From Hydrocarboniphaga effusa AP103 (lineage in GTDB: Bacteria; Pseudomonadota; Gammaproteobacteria; Nevskiales; Nevskiaceae): a DNA stretch of 64,000 bases. This document shows positions 28,192 to 38,403 of this stretch, piece by piece. The stretch covers positions 1,922,001 through 1,986,000 of the forward strand of contig NZ_AKGD01000001.1 in assembly GCF_000271305.1 (NCBI RefSeq), written 5' to 3'. A model generated the notes under the pieces. The model had not been told where the DNA came from. It worked only from the letters and a program-made list of their open reading frames with translations, and made no database searches. The number at the start of each line of letters is the position of its first letter. Within the stretch, counting starts at the first letter, position 1. Position numbers and translations under genes: made by a program.

Positions 28192-29565
28192 CTAGAGGAA
28201 CGAAACGCCGACCTGGAACAGCCGCTCGACGTCGCGCGTGTGCTTCTTGTCGACGAGGAACAGGATCACGTGGTCGTCGGCCTGAATCACGGTGTCGTGA
28301 TGCGCGATGATCACCTCGTCGCCACGCACCACCGCGCCGATCGTCGAGCCCGGCGGCAGCTTGATCTCCTCGATACGGCGGCCGACCACCTTGCTGCTCT
28401 TGCGATCGCCATGCGCCACCGCCTCGATCGCCTCGGCCGCGCCACGACGCAGCGAATGCACGCGCACTACGTCGCCACGGCGCACGTGCGCGAGCAATGC
28501 GGAAACCGTCGACTGCTGCGGCGAAATGGCGATGTCGATCGCGCCGCCTTCGACGAGATCGACATACGACAGGCGATTGATCAGCGACAGCGCCTTGCGC
28601 GCGCCGAGCCGCTTGGCGAGCATCGCCGACAGGATGTTGGCCTCGTCGTCGTTGGTGACTGCGCAGAACACATCGACGTCCTCGATGTTCTCTTCGAGCA
28701 GCAGCTGTTCGTTGGCCGCGTCTCCGCAGAGCACGATGCTGCGCGAGAGCTGTTCGGACAGGAACGTGGTGCGATCGCGATTGCGCTCGATGATCTTCAC
28801 CTGCATCTGCGCTTCGAGCGCCTTGGCCAGCCGCAAGCCGATGTTGCCGCCACCTGCGAGCATCACGCGCTTGACCGGTTTGTCCTGCTTGCGCAGCTCC
28901 GACATGATCCGGCGAATGTGCTCGCTCGCGGCGATGAAGAAGACCTCGTCCTCGGCCTCGATGATGGTGTCGCCTTCGGGCAGGATCGGCCGGCCGCGGC
29001 GATAGATCGCGGCGACGCGCGCCTCGATGTCGGGCAGGTGCTGCGGCAGCTCCTTGAGCTGGCGCGAGACCAGCGGGCCGCCGTAATAGGCCTTCACGCC
29101 GACCAGGCGCACGCGGCCATTGGCGAAATCCACTACCTGCAGCGAACCCGGATACTCGATCAGCCGATGGATGTAATCGGTCACGAGCTGCTCGGGCGAG
29201 ATGTGCAGGTCCACCGACAGCGCGTCCTGCTCGAACAGCTTGCCGTCCTGCAGATACTCCTGCGAGCGCACGCGCGCGATCTTGGTCGGCGTCTGGAACA
29301 AGGTGTAGGCCACCTTGCAGGCGAGCATGTTGGTCTCGTCGCTGTCGGTGACCGCGATGACCATTTCGGCATCGTCGGCACCGGCCCGGCGCAGCACTTC
29401 GGGGTAGGAGGCGAAACCGTGGACGGTTCGGATGTCGAGCCGCTCGCCGAGCTCGGCCAGATGGGCGGTGTTCTTGTCGACGACGGTGATGTCGTTCGAC
29501 TCTCTTGCGAGGTTTTCGGCCAGCGTACCGCCGACCTGCCCAGCACCCAGGATGATGATTTTCAC
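28192..29565 (-). CDS. trkA: TrkA, NAD-binding regulator of potassium uptake
   Basis: 457 residues, standard length. Two RCK modules: [18 protein letters not shown] at the N-terminus and [18 protein letters not shown] near the middle are the two Rossmann dinucleotide loops, each followed by a TrkA_C domain. Peripheral cytoplasmic gating ring of TrkH. The start is the GTG at 29565, immediately before the first motif; the frame continues upstream without a family-like sequence. First gene of trkA-trkH. Confidence 0.94.
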   Translation of the reverse strand: MKIIILGAGQVGGTLAENLARESNDITVVDKNTAHLAELGERLDIRTVHGFASYPEVLRRAGADDAEMVIAVTDSDETNMLACKVAYTLFQTPTKIARVRSQEYLQDGKLFEQDALSVDLHISPEQLVTDYIHRLIEYPGSLQVVDFANGRVRLVGVKAYYGGPLVSRQLKELPQHLPDIEARVAAIYRRGRPILPEGDTIIEAEDEVFFIAASEHIRRIMSELRKQDKPVKRVMLAGGGNIGLRLAKALEAQMQVKIIERNRDRTTFLSEQLSRSIVLCGDAANEQLLLEENIEDVDVFCAVTNDDEANILSAMLAKRLGARKALSLINRLSYVDLVEGGAIDIAISPQQSTVSALLAHVRRGDVVRVHSLRRGAAEAIEAVAHGDRKSSKVVGRRIEEIKLPPGSTIGAVVRGDEVIIAHHDTVIQADDHVILFLVDKKHTRDVERLFQVGVSFL

Positions 29566-29835
29566 TCGGCCAACGGTCGGTTTCGGGACGCGATGGGCGC
29601 GAACCTTACGCCCGGTATTGTTGCGGTGCAAGAACGCCCTTACGGGCGAACGCGGGGCCGGCGGCGCCAACGGTGTACAAAGCTCCACGCGCTCGACGGG
29701 TGGTTCGTGCAAACTGCGAGCCGATTCAGCTGTCGGTCGGGCAGCTTGCAAAAGCCTACGCCCACTCGATGTGAGCATTTCTCGACTTCGCAGTTTTCGA
29801 CTCCTTTCCCTCGTTGTTCCCCTCGGAGCATCCCC

Positions 29836-30381
29836 ATGAACAAAACCACCGTCCTGATCCTCGCCCTCTCGCTGAGCGCACCGGCCGCTTTCGCCGCCGA
29901 AATCGGCGTCGGAGCGGGCGCGAGCGTGCAGACCGGCAACACCACCGTGCAGACCGGTGCCCAGGCCAAGGCCGACGCCGACGCAGCCGCCGCGCTCGCT
30001 GCCGGAGCCGGTGCCAAAGCCCAGGGCGCGCTGTCGACGGGCGCCTCGACCGGCCAGGGCCTCGGCGCCGGCGTCGGCGGTGCCGCGAGCGCGGCCGGCG
30101 ACAAGGCCAAGCAGTTCGGCGGCGCCACCAAGGACGCCGCGGTCGGCACCGGCCACGCGGTTCACGACGGCGCGGTCAAGGCCGGCCAGAAGACCAGGGA
30201 AGCCGGCGGCAAGGCTGTCGACAAGACCGGCGAAGTGGCCGGCAAGACCGCCAAGAAGACCAAGGGCGTGCTCGGCGGCGTGGCGAGCGGCGTCGGCTCC
30301 ACCGTCGGCGCGGTGGGCTCCACGGTCGGTTCGACCTCGGTCAGCGCCGACGTCGATGCGAGCGTCAAAGCCGGTCAGTAA
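29836..30381 (+). CDS. Exported Ala/Gly/Lys-rich protein with LEA-like repeats
   Basis: 181 residues. A clean signal peptide ([21 protein letters not shown]) is followed by a low-complexity chain. An Ala/Gly region (about 20-90) gives way to a Lys-rich amphipathic stretch (about 90-150) with repeated units such as [22 protein letters not shown] and [15 protein letters not shown], which resemble group-3 LEA or histone-H1-like periods. A tail of [15 protein letters not shown] follows. Few hydrophobics, so probably disordered. Function unknown; a desiccation or envelope-stress role would be a guess. A strong terminator follows. It diverges from trkA with a 270-base gap. Confidence 0.75.
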   Translation: MNKTTVLILALSLSAPAAFAAEIGVGAGASVQTGNTTVQTGAQAKADADAAAALAAGAGAKAQGALSTGASTGQGLGAGVGGAASAAGDKAKQFGGATKDAAVGTGHAVHDGAVKAGQKTREAGGKAVDKTGEVAGKTAKKTKGVLGGVASGVGSTVGAVGSTVGSTSVSADVDASVKAGQ

Positions 30382-30399
30382 GAACGGTTTGGGTTGAAG

Positions 30400-30427
30400 A
30401 ACAGGGCCGGCTTCTGCCGGCCTTGTT
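30400..30427 (+). terminator. Terminator after the LEA-like gene
   Basis: A 12-bp stem (AACAGGGCCGGC with one wobble) and a TTCT loop, followed by CGTTTCTG. It lies 18 bases after the stop codon. Confidence 0.75.
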
Positions 30428-30506
30428 CGTTTCTGCCCTCCGGCCACGAGCCCGCGGCTTGCTTCAATTGGTAACCTGCCGGCTCCTTGGGGAGGGAAGC
30501 GGCGGG

Positions 30507-32467
30507 ATGAACAAAGCAGCCTGGATCTGGAAGTGCGCCGCCGTCTTCGCTGGCTTGCTGGGTTGGCTGCCGGCCCAGGCCGGCTCCGCCGCGGACATTC
30601 CGCTCGCGGTATTCGCGGCGCATCCCGATTTCGTCGAAGTACGGCTCTCGCCGACCGGCGATTACGTGGCCGCGGTCATGCGCGACGACGAGCGCAGCCA
30701 GCTGGTGGTGCTGCGTACCGCGACGATGGAAGCCAGCCTGCGCCTGCAACTGCCGGTGAAGCAGCACGTCGACGACATCTGGTGGGCCTCGCCGAAGCGG
30801 CTGGTGCTGTCGGGCGCCGTGCAGGCCGACGGATGGGCGGCGCCGCGGCGCAAGGCGATCTGTTCGCCGTCGATTACGACGGCCAGAACCCGCGCTACCT
30901 CTCCGGCGATCGCGACGGACAGATCGATCGCGCCTTCGGCTGGATGATCGACCCGATCGCCGACAACGACGCCGACGTGCTGGTGCTGCTGGAGCATTAC
31001 CGCTCGCGCGATCGCGGCGAGGCGCTGTCGGCGTACAGGCTCAACGTCGACGCGGGCAGCCGCGTCCGAGTCGCCACCGCGCCGATCAAAGGCAAGGCGA
31101 CCTTCGCGGCCGATACCAGCGGCCGCGTGCTGAGCGTCTCGGTGCTCGACAACGAAGGCCGACACCATCTGTACTGGCGACGCGACGAAGCCTCGGACTG
31201 GAGCGAGCTGCAAGCGCCCGCGGGCCTGCGCGTCGAAGTCGAGCGCATCCTGCCCGACGGCAGCGTGCTCTACGCGCAGACGCAGACGAGCGGGCCGGCC
31301 CAAAGCTGCCTCGTGCGCCGCGCGGGCGGCACGCTGCTGGGCGGTGCGGTTCTGGGCTGCACGCGCGGCTCGCTCAACGTCGTCTATTCGTTCGATCGCC
31401 GCGAGCCGATCGCCTTGCGGGTTTACGAAAACGAACGGGCGCGTTTGCAGTACCTGGAGAGCGCGCATCCGGACCGCGCCATTCTGCAAATGCTCGAACG
31501 CGATCTGGCGAAGGATTCGGCGCTCTATCTCGACTACACGCGCGATGGCGCCAAAGCGATGGTCAAGGTGATGAGCGATCGCGACGCGGGCACCTATTAC
31601 CTGTTCGATCGCGCACGCAACCAGGTGCAGCACCTGCTGTCTTCGCGCGACAAGATCGATCCGGCCGCGATGTCGCCGCGGCGCTCTCTGAAACTGCCCG
31701 CGGCGGCGGCATCGGACACCGCCTATCTCACGCTGCCGATCGCGAACAACAAGCCCGGCGCGAGCAAGCCGCCGTTGATCGTCAAGCTGAAAGGCCTCTA
31801 CGGAGCCACTGCCGGCTGGACCTGGAACGCCGATACGCAGGCGCTCGCCAGCCGCGGCTATGCGGTGCTCGACATCGACAACTACGACAGCGAAGCGCGA
31901 CGCAACCAGACGCAACAGACGCCGCAACCCGATCCCGCGATCGGGCTCGCCGGCACGCTGATCGACAATCTCGAATGGCTGCGCAAGCAAGGGCAGATCG
32001 ACGGCGATCGCATCTGCATCCACGGCGAGGCTTACGGCGCGTACCTCGCGCTCACTGCGGCGACGCAAAAGCCATCGCTGTTCCGCTGCATCGTCGATGA
32101 AGGCGGCATCGTCGATATCGAGTCCTGGCGCAAGGACAGCTTCCTGTCCGAGACGGCCTACGGACGCAGCCTGATCGCGCTGTACATGAGCGGCATCGGC
32201 AGCACCCTCTCCTCTCCGGTGGATGCGGTGGCCAAGCTCACCGCGCCGCTGCTGCTGATCCACGGGCGGCTGGATGCGACCGTGCCCTTTGGTCAGGCCA
32301 AGCAGCTCATGAAAGCCCTCGATCGCCACGACATCGCGTACGAAAAGTACATCGAAGACAACGAAGCCCACGGCTTCTATCAGCAAGCGCATCGGACGCA
32401 GCGCTACGAGCGACTGCTGGCTTTCTTCGACCGTCACCTCGGCCGCGCTGCGGCTAAGGCTCCGTAG
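30507..32467 (+). pseudogene. S9-family serine peptidase, frameshifted and lacking the serine nucleophile
   Basis: A signal peptide and the first propeller strands are read from the ATG at 30507 (GGAGG upstream) to about codon 115 (DGWAAPRR). The rest (GDLFAVDYDGQN onward) continues in another frame beginning at 30854. One base is missing around 30846-30854, in a GC-rich run. The C-terminal alpha/beta-hydrolase domain has the acid (HGRLDATVPFGQ) and His (NEAHGFYQQ), but the nucleophile motif GxSYGGY reads GEAYGAY, with Ala encoded by GCT at 32030. So even without the frameshift it would be a pseudoenzyme. A sequencing error could explain the frameshift but not the Ala. It ends overlapping the opposite efflux gene by 14 bases. 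Confidence 0.75.
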
Positions 32468-33851
32468 GCGGTGGCGGTGCGGTGGTCGGCGCGCTCCAGC
32501 CACCACCGAGTACGCGATACAGGTTCACGAGGTTGAGCAGCTGGCTCTCGCGCACCGAGATCGCCGACAGCTCGGTGTTGTAGAGATTGCGCTGGGCGTC
32601 GAGCTCTTCGAGATACGACGAATAGCCGGCGCGAAAGCGATCGTGCGCGAGCGTCAGCGAGCGGCCCAGAATCTCGCGACGGTTATGCAGGCGCTCGATC
32701 TGCGCCCGGTAGCTGTCCACGCCGGCGAGCGCGTTCTCCACTTCGCCGAAAGCACGCAGCGTCACGCCGCGATACGCGAACGCGGCCTGGTCGCGCTGCG
32801 CGGTCGCCGCATCGAATTGCGAGCGGATGCGGCCGGCATTGAAGATCGGAGCGAGCACGCTGCCGCCGATGCTCCAGACCTGCACCGGGTCGTAGTCGAG
32901 CGCATCGACATACAAGCGGCCCACGCTCGCGGACAACGAGACCGACGGCAGAAAATCCGCGCGTCTTGCAGCGAGCGTCGTATCGGCCGCGGCGAGTGCG
33001 AGCTCGGCTTGAACCAGATCGGGCCGGCGCCTCAGCAAGGTCGAAGGCAGCACGGCCGGAATTTCGGGTGGCTGGATTTCGATCAATGGAAGCCCACGCT
33101 CGATCGGCCCCGGCAAATCGCCGGTCAGCAGGCGAATGGCGTTTTCCTGCCGGCGAATCGCGAACTCGATTTGCGGCACGGCTTGCTGCACCGCTTCGAA
33201 CTCGGACTGCGCCTGCGAAAGCTCCAGCTGCGAGGTGTAGCCGACGCGTGCGCGATCGGTGAACAGGTCGAGCGCGCGCTGACGCGACTCGACGGTTTTC
33301 CGAGTCACGAGCAGCTGCGTATCGAGCGACACCAGCGTCAGGTATGCACTGGCGGTTTGCGCGGCGAGCGACAGCGCGGCCGCATCGCGCTCGGCATGCG
33401 TCGCCGCATATTGCAGCTGCGCCGCGCGCTCGAGCTTGGCGAGCCGGCCCCACAAATCGAGCTCCCACGCAGCGCTGAGCTGCGGCTGGATCGCGCTGCC
33501 GATGCTTTCGCCGAGATCGCCGAGCGTGCGCGTGCGCTGCGCACCGATTGCCGCATTGAGCGAAGGCCAGCGCGCCGAACTCGCGATACCGAGCTGCGCG
33601 CGCGCCTGCTCGACGCGAGCCGAGGACACCAGCAGATCGGTATTGTGGGCGAGCGCCGCATCGACGAGTTTGATCAGCGCCGGATCGTTGAACGCCTTCC
33701 ACCATTGCGCATCGACTTCACCGGTGGCGACATCGGGCTCGCGCCAGGCATCGGGCACGCTGATCCTGGCTTGCGCAGGCGCCTCGCGCTTCGCAGGAAC
33801 GCAAGCCGCAAGCGTCAGAGCAAGCGCGACAGCGCCGCGATGCCGCTTCAC
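32454..33851 (-). CDS. NodT/OprM-type outer-membrane efflux lipoprotein
   Basis: 465 residues. A lipoprotein signal with the GTG start at 33851 (MKRHRGAVALALTLAAC; Cys17) is followed by the duplicated outer-membrane-factor domain: long helices with ERAAQLQYAATHAERDAA and AEVRYDVG-like segments, and the loop LLRRRPDLVQAELALAAADT typical of the NodT family. It forms the trimeric TolC-like exit duct. The GTGA overlap with emrA and the gene order emrB-emrA-nodT make a complete tripartite pump. Drug or toxicant range unknown. Confidence 0.9.
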   Translation of the reverse strand: MKRHRGAVALALTLAACVPAKREAPAQARISVPDAWREPDVATGEVDAQWWKAFNDPALIKLVDAALAHNTDLLVSSARVEQARAQLGIASSARWPSLNAAIGAQRTRTLGDLGESIGSAIQPQLSAAWELDLWGRLAKLERAAQLQYAATHAERDAAALSLAAQTASAYLTLVSLDTQLLVTRKTVESRQRALDLFTDRARVGYTSQLELSQAQSEFEAVQQAVPQIEFAIRRQENAIRLLTGDLPGPIERGLPLIEIQPPEIPAVLPSTLLRRRPDLVQAELALAAADTTLAARRADFLPSVSLSASVGRLYVDALDYDPVQVWSIGGSVLAPIFNAGRIRSQFDAATAQRDQAAFAYRGVTLRAFGEVENALAGVDSYRAQIERLHNRREILGRSLTLAHDRFRAGYSSYLEELDAQRNLYNTELSAISVRESQLLNLVNLYRVLGGGWSAPTTAPPPPTEP

Positions 33852-35095
33852 CGCGTCGGCTCCGCCTGAGCATCGTCCGCTGCACTCGCGGTATCGACAC
33901 GCGTGATCACCGACATGCCGGGGCGCAGTCGCTCGACGAGTTTCTGATCCGCATCGATCGCGATGCGCACCGGAATGCGCTGCACGACCTTGGTGAAATT
34001 GCCGGTGGCATTGTCGGGCCGCAGCACGCTGAACTCCGAGCCCGTCGCAGGCGAAAAGCGCTCGACACGTCCGGTGAAATGCGCGCCGTCGAGTGCATCG
34101 ACCGAGAACGTCGCACGCTGGCCGATCGCCATGTTCGCGGTCTGCGTTTCCTTGTAGTTCGCGATCACCCACAGCGTCCTGGGCACCACGTACAACAGTT
34201 GCGAACCCGCCGCCACGTACTGGCCGAGCCGCACCGACACTTCGCTGAGCTGGCCGTCGTCGGGTGCGACGATGCGCGTGTTGTCGAGGTTGATGCGCGC
34301 GAGCTTCACCTGCGCTTCGGCCGCACGCACCGCGGCTTCGAGGCCGCCGCGCGAAACGCCGGTGGCCTTGAAGCTTTCCTGCGCGATGTGGATCGCAGCT
34401 TGTGCGGACGCCACTCGCGCCTGCGCTGCGCGCGCGGTCGCGGTGATCTGGTCGCGCTCGCGCTCGGACACCGAGCCGCGTTCGATGAGCTCGTCGGCGC
34501 GGCCCTGATCGGCCTTGGCCCTGTCGAACTCCGCGCGCGCCGAACCGAGCTCGGCCTTGCGTGATTCGATGGTCGCCTGGTTCGACGCGAGCGATTGCTC
34601 GGCGTTGGCGAGTTCGGCCTTGCGCGCATCGAGCTGGGCGAGTGCCTGGTCGAGCTGCTGCGAGTAAATGCGATCGTCGATGCGCAGCAGCAGCTGTCCG
34701 CGCGTGACCTTGTCGAAGTCGTGCACGAGCACGTCGACGACGTAGCCGTTGACCTGCGGCGCGAGCACGGTGACCTGCCCGCGCACGTAGCTGTTCTCGG
34801 TCGTCATCACCGGCGTGGCGAACGGCCACAGCCGCCAGGCACGCAGGATCAGCAGCACGCCGATCAGCGCGATGACCGCCATGATCACGATCGTGCGCGG
34901 CCTCGCCTGCAGGGTCTTCGGTGCGTTCGGATCGATCGTCGGTCCGCTGATCGGTGGCGACATGCCACCGGCTTCGGCGCGCTGCTGCGCTTTTTCGGCA
35001 CCGGCCGCGGTCCCCGTCGTTTCGTTGACGCTGACCGGCCCGTCGCCGATGGCGGGCGCCTGATCGGCTGCGGGGTCTTTGCTGTTCTGGTTCAT
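33848..35095 (-). CDS. EmrA/HlyD-type periplasmic adaptor of the efflux pump
   Basis: 415 residues. The cytoplasmic Pro/Ala-rich N-terminus (about 1-65) is longer than usual and precedes one membrane anchor (TIVIMAVIALIGVLLILRAW). The lipoyl half-motif PQVNGYVVDVLVHDFDKV, a long coiled-coil hairpin (about 140-245), the second lipoyl half (NTRIVAPDDGQLSEVSVRLGQYV) and a beta-barrel domain follow. It bridges the MFS pump and outer-membrane duct. Lies 18 bases after the transporter gene and overlaps the duct gene by four bases. Confidence 0.92.
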   Translation of the reverse strand: MNQNSKDPAADQAPAIGDGPVSVNETTGTAAGAEKAQQRAEAGGMSPPISGPTIDPNAPKTLQARPRTIVIMAVIALIGVLLILRAWRLWPFATPVMTTENSYVRGQVTVLAPQVNGYVVDVLVHDFDKVTRGQLLLRIDDRIYSQQLDQALAQLDARKAELANAEQSLASNQATIESRKAELGSARAEFDRAKADQGRADELIERGSVSERERDQITATARAAQARVASAQAAIHIAQESFKATGVSRGGLEAAVRAAEAQVKLARINLDNTRIVAPDDGQLSEVSVRLGQYVAAGSQLLYVVPRTLWVIANYKETQTANMAIGQRATFSVDALDGAHFTGRVERFSPATGSEFSVLRPDNATGNFTKVVQRIPVRIAIDADQKLVERLRPGMSVITRVDTASAADDAQAEPTR

Positions 35096-35113
35096 GGATC
35101 CCTTTGCTGGCTT

Positions 35114-36751
35114 TCAAGCCGCTTGCGCCGCTGCCCTGTCCGCAGCGCGCTTGAGTCGAACGGTGTGAAACAACGACCAGCCCAGAAAAACCAGCGACAG
35201 CGTCGTCGTCAGCCGAAACACGTCGTTAAACGCGAGCACGTTGGCTTCGCGCGTTGCGGCCTGGCCCAGTTGCGCCATGCCCTGCGCGTTGCGCAGGACC
35301 GGATCGGTCTGCGTGCGCGCATAAACCTGCGACTGAATCTGCAGGCGCTGCGCGACGACCGCATCGGCCGGATTGAGGTGCTCGTTGATCTGACTCGAAT
35401 GCTGCTTCTCGCGAATGACCTGAAACGTGCCGAGCACCGCGGGCCCGAGCAAGCCGCCGATGCTTTGCGTGATCGAGAACAGCACGACGAAGCTCACCAG
35501 ATACGCAGGCCCGTTCTTGAGCGCCTGCTGCACGCCCATCAGCAGCAGCGGCCCCAGAAACATGCCGGCCGCGAACGACAGCATGCCCTGGCTCAAGTAC
35601 AAATCATGCGGTCGCGTGAGGCTGGTCGAATCGGTATCGAGATAACTGCCGACGCCGATCAGCACGATCGAACACAGAATCTGCGGCAGCACCGCCATCT
35701 GGCTGAAAGTCATCGCACTCGTGACGATGCCGGCGATCAGGGTGACGAACAGCACCGCGTACAGGGGCTGCAATTGATCCGGCCCCATGCCGAGCGTTTG
35801 CAGCAGGCCCACGGCGCCGTAGGTCTGCTCGGACAGGATGAAGCGCAGCGAGATCGCACCGAGCGTGAAGCGCAGCATCGCCGCGCTGCCGAGCCAGCGC
35901 GTTTGCAGCAGCGGCACCTTGCGATGGTGTTCGATCGCCACCGCGATGGTGATGAGGACGATCGCGCCGATGGCCGCATACGCGATCCAGTCCTGCGCGA
36001 GCCACCATTGCACGCGGCCTTGCGCGAGCACCGCGCCGACCAGTGCGAGTCCGGTCGCGAGCAGGCCGAAGGTCAGAAAATCGAGCGGCTCGAACACGCG
36101 AATGCGAATGCCCGGCGGCAGCTTGAGCACCACCACGGCCGCCAGCGCGGTGAGCGCGAGCCCCGATTCGAACAGGTACAGCGTGCGCCAGTCACCGAGA
36201 TCGAGCAGCGCCGGCGACAGCAGCCAGGCCAGCGGCGTCGCGAGTTGCGAAATGCCGATGCCCAGGACGAAGCCGCGCGGCACGTTCTTCTTGCCGAAGG
36301 CCTGCAGCATGTAGAGCGTCGCGAGCGTGGTTACGGTGGCGCCGGCCGCACCGCTCGCGGCGCGCACCAGCAAGGCCATCGCAAACGTGTTCGCGAACAG
36401 ATGCAGCAAGGTGAGCGCGGCATAGATCGGCAGGCCGATCTCGGCGAAACGCGCCATGCCGTACTGCTGGCGAAACTTCACGAGCAGCAGGTTCATCGAC
36501 ACGTTGACCATCAGGTACACGGCCGGCAGCCAGGCGCCCTGGCTCGGCGTGAGCCCGAGTTCGCCCTGGATCGTCGGCAGGTTCGCGGAGACCAGCGCGG
36601 TGCCGAGGCCACCGGTCAGGCCGAGCAGGATCGAGATCAGCGCATAGGCCAGCCGCACGCGGCCGCGATGCCGGGGCATCGAAGGCGAGCCCGGCATCGT
36701 CGGCTTCTCTTCTTCGCTCCAGTTCGGAACCGGTGACAGATATTCAGGCAT
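35114..36751 (-). CDS. EmrB/QacA-type DHA2 MFS multidrug transporter
   Basis: 545 residues with about 14 membrane segments, the DHA2 hallmark. The helix-1 region has LGTALVSANLPTIQGELGLTPSQGAWLPAVYLM and helix 5 GIGISQLATPLAWLL; a large periplasmic segment near the C-terminus has HLNPADAVVAQRLQ. Proton-driven export of hydrophobic compounds. First gene of the emrB-emrA-nodT unit. No regulator gene is adjacent, so control is unknown. Confidence 0.9.
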   Translation of the reverse strand: MPEYLSPVPNWSEEEKPTMPGSPSMPRHRGRVRLAYALISILLGLTGGLGTALVSANLPTIQGELGLTPSQGAWLPAVYLMVNVSMNLLLVKFRQQYGMARFAEIGLPIYAALTLLHLFANTFAMALLVRAASGAAGATVTTLATLYMLQAFGKKNVPRGFVLGIGISQLATPLAWLLSPALLDLGDWRTLYLFESGLALTALAAVVVLKLPPGIRIRVFEPLDFLTFGLLATGLALVGAVLAQGRVQWWLAQDWIAYAAIGAIVLITIAVAIEHHRKVPLLQTRWLGSAAMLRFTLGAISLRFILSEQTYGAVGLLQTLGMGPDQLQPLYAVLFVTLIAGIVTSAMTFSQMAVLPQILCSIVLIGVGSYLDTDSTSLTRPHDLYLSQGMLSFAAGMFLGPLLLMGVQQALKNGPAYLVSFVVLFSITQSIGGLLGPAVLGTFQVIREKQHSSQINEHLNPADAVVAQRLQIQSQVYARTQTDPVLRNAQGMAQLGQAATREANVLAFNDVFRLTTTLSLVFLGWSLFHTVRLKRAADRAAAQAA

Positions 36752-36812
36752 GCACGATCCGTCGTCGCCCTCGCGTCAGCGGAGCATTGCACGGCCGTGT
36801 GAAAGCGTGAAG

Positions 36813-38123
36813 CTAGCTGCCGCGTCGCTTCGGCTTGATCAGCTTGGCGTAATAGAAGCCGTCGAAAGGCCCGTTCGGCGCGATGCGCCGGCCGAGCTTG
36901 CACGACTCGCCCCAGGCGTTGGTGTCGATGACTTCCTGCTTGGCGTCCGGTATACGCACGAGGAACTGCTTGACCACGTCTTCGCCTTCGCCTTTGAAGA
37001 TCGAGCACGTCGCATAGACGAGCACGCCACCCGGCGCGAGCAGCGGCCACAGCGCGGTCAGCAGGTTCTTCTGGCGATCGGCGAAGCGCGCGATGTCGTC
37101 GGGCCGGCGCAGCCAGCGGATGTCCGGATGACGGCGAATCACGCCGCTGCCCGAACACGGCGCATCGAGGAGGATGCGATCGAACGGCTGCTCGTCCCAC
37201 CAGCTGCTCGGCCGGCTTGCATCGGCCGCCCTGACGTCGGCGCTCAGGCCGAGCCGCCGCAGGTTCTCGTTGACGCGCGTCAGGCGATCGCGATCGATAT
37301 CGAGCGCGGTCATCTGCACGTCGGCGAGTTCGAGCGCATGGCTGGTCTTGCCGCCCGGAGCGGCGCAGGCGTCGAGCACGCGCTGGCCGTCTTCGAGATC
37401 GAGCAGCTGGCCCATGAGCTGGGCCGAAGCGTCCTGCACCGAGACTTCACCGTCGGCGAAGCCCGGCAGCTTTTCGACCGGCACCGCGGATTCGAGCGCG
37501 ATCGCCTCGGGCACAGCGTCGATGGCCTGCGCCGCGAGACCCGCCGCCTGCAGCTTGGCGAGATAGCTCGCGCGATCGATACGCCGACGATTCACGCGCA
37601 GCACCAGCGGCGCCTGTTCGTTGCTCGCGACGAGCACCGATTCGGCTTCGAGGCCCCAGTCGTCGTAAACGCGCTCGACGATCCACTGCGGAAAGCTGTG
37701 CGTGGTCGCCGAATCCCTGGGCAGTGCCGCTTCGAGCGTTTCGCGCTCGCGCTGATAGCGGCGCAGCAGCGCGTTGACGAGCCCGGACATGCGCGGCCTG
37801 TCGAGCGCCGCGACCGCTGCAACCGTATCGGCGACGGCCGCATGCGGCGGAATGCGCATGCGGCGCAGCTGGTAGACGCCCACTTCGAGCAGCGCCTGGA
37901 TTTCGGGCTCGTTTTCGAGTGGTCGTTGCAGCATCGAATTGGCGAGCGCCAGCAGCTGCGCGTGCTCGCGCAGCACGCCGTAGGCCATGCTCTTGATCAG
38001 CGGAAGATCGCGCTCGCCGCACTGGCGGCGCGCAGCGGCGATGGCATCGTCGAGGCTCGCGCCCGCCAGTACCTGGGCGACTGCGCGAGCGGCGAGCGCT
38101 CGACTGTTCATGGGGGGATTCAT
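36813..38123 (-). CDS. rsmB: RsmB, 16S rRNA m5C967 methyltransferase
   Basis: 436 residues. An N-terminal NusB-like RNA-binding domain (about 1-140) and a Rossmann SAM-binding domain with VLDACAAPGGKTSHALEL. The two cysteines of m5C chemistry are present in LLDAPCSGSG and in VYATCSIF (nucleophile). It methylates C967 of 16S rRNA. Two ATGs four codons apart can start the protein. It belongs with def and fmt, the usual translation cluster, but a small gene separates fmt from rsmB. Confidence 0.94.
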   Translation of the reverse strand: MNPPMNSRALAARAVAQVLAGASLDDAIAAARRQCGERDLPLIKSMAYGVLREHAQLLALANSMLQRPLENEPEIQALLEVGVYQLRRMRIPPHAAVADTVAAVAALDRPRMSGLVNALLRRYQRERETLEAALPRDSATTHSFPQWIVERVYDDWGLEAESVLVASNEQAPLVLRVNRRRIDRASYLAKLQAAGLAAQAIDAVPEAIALESAVPVEKLPGFADGEVSVQDASAQLMGQLLDLEDGQRVLDACAAPGGKTSHALELADVQMTALDIDRDRLTRVNENLRRLGLSADVRAADASRPSSWWDEQPFDRILLDAPCSGSGVIRRHPDIRWLRRPDDIARFADRQKNLLTALWPLLAPGGVLVYATCSIFKGEGEDVVKQFLVRIPDAKQEVIDTNAWGESCKLGRRIAPNGPFDGFYYAKLIKPKRRGS

Positions 38124-38181
38124 CGGTCAACCACAGCGGCAAAAAGGGAGGAATGCGAACGGCGATGCGTTCGCGGCATGT

Positions 38182-38403
38182 TCAGTCCGCCAGTTTTGGC
38201 GATGCGTCGGACTTCGCGGACTGCCTGGCGGCATGTGCGGCCTTGATCGCGCGGCACTCCTGGCGCCAGGCGTCCATTTCTTCGTACCAGCCGTCGAGCA
38301 CGCAGATCGCGCAGCCGCCGTTGCAGCAATCCGGGCGTTCGGGCTCGGGCGGCAGCACGAGCTCGTCGTCGCGGGTGTCGGCGCTGAGCGGGCTCGTGCT
38401 CAT
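38182..38403 (-). CDS. Small Cys-rich protein, oxidoreductase-like domain family
   Basis: 73 residues. The pattern [29 protein letters not shown] matches the oxidoreductase-like N-terminal domain (PF09791-type) with a C-C-x3-C-x2-C cluster that could bind metal. The ATG at 38403 overlaps the fmt stop (ATGA), so it is translationally coupled to fmt. The remaining N-terminus is short and acidic. Biochemical role unknown. Eukaryotic members occur in mitochondria. Present as a separate gene between fmt and rsmB. Confidence 0.8.
   Translation of the reverse strand: MSTSPLSADTRDDELVLPPEPERPDCCNGGCAICVLDGWYEEMDAWRQECRAIKAAHAARQSAKSDASPKLAD

Noticed and set aside
30840..30860. Programmed ribosomal frameshift in the S9 peptidase
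   Set aside because: No slippery heptamer, stop codon or downstream hairpin typical of programmed events; a deletion or sequencing error is simpler, and the domain is catalytically dead anyway.
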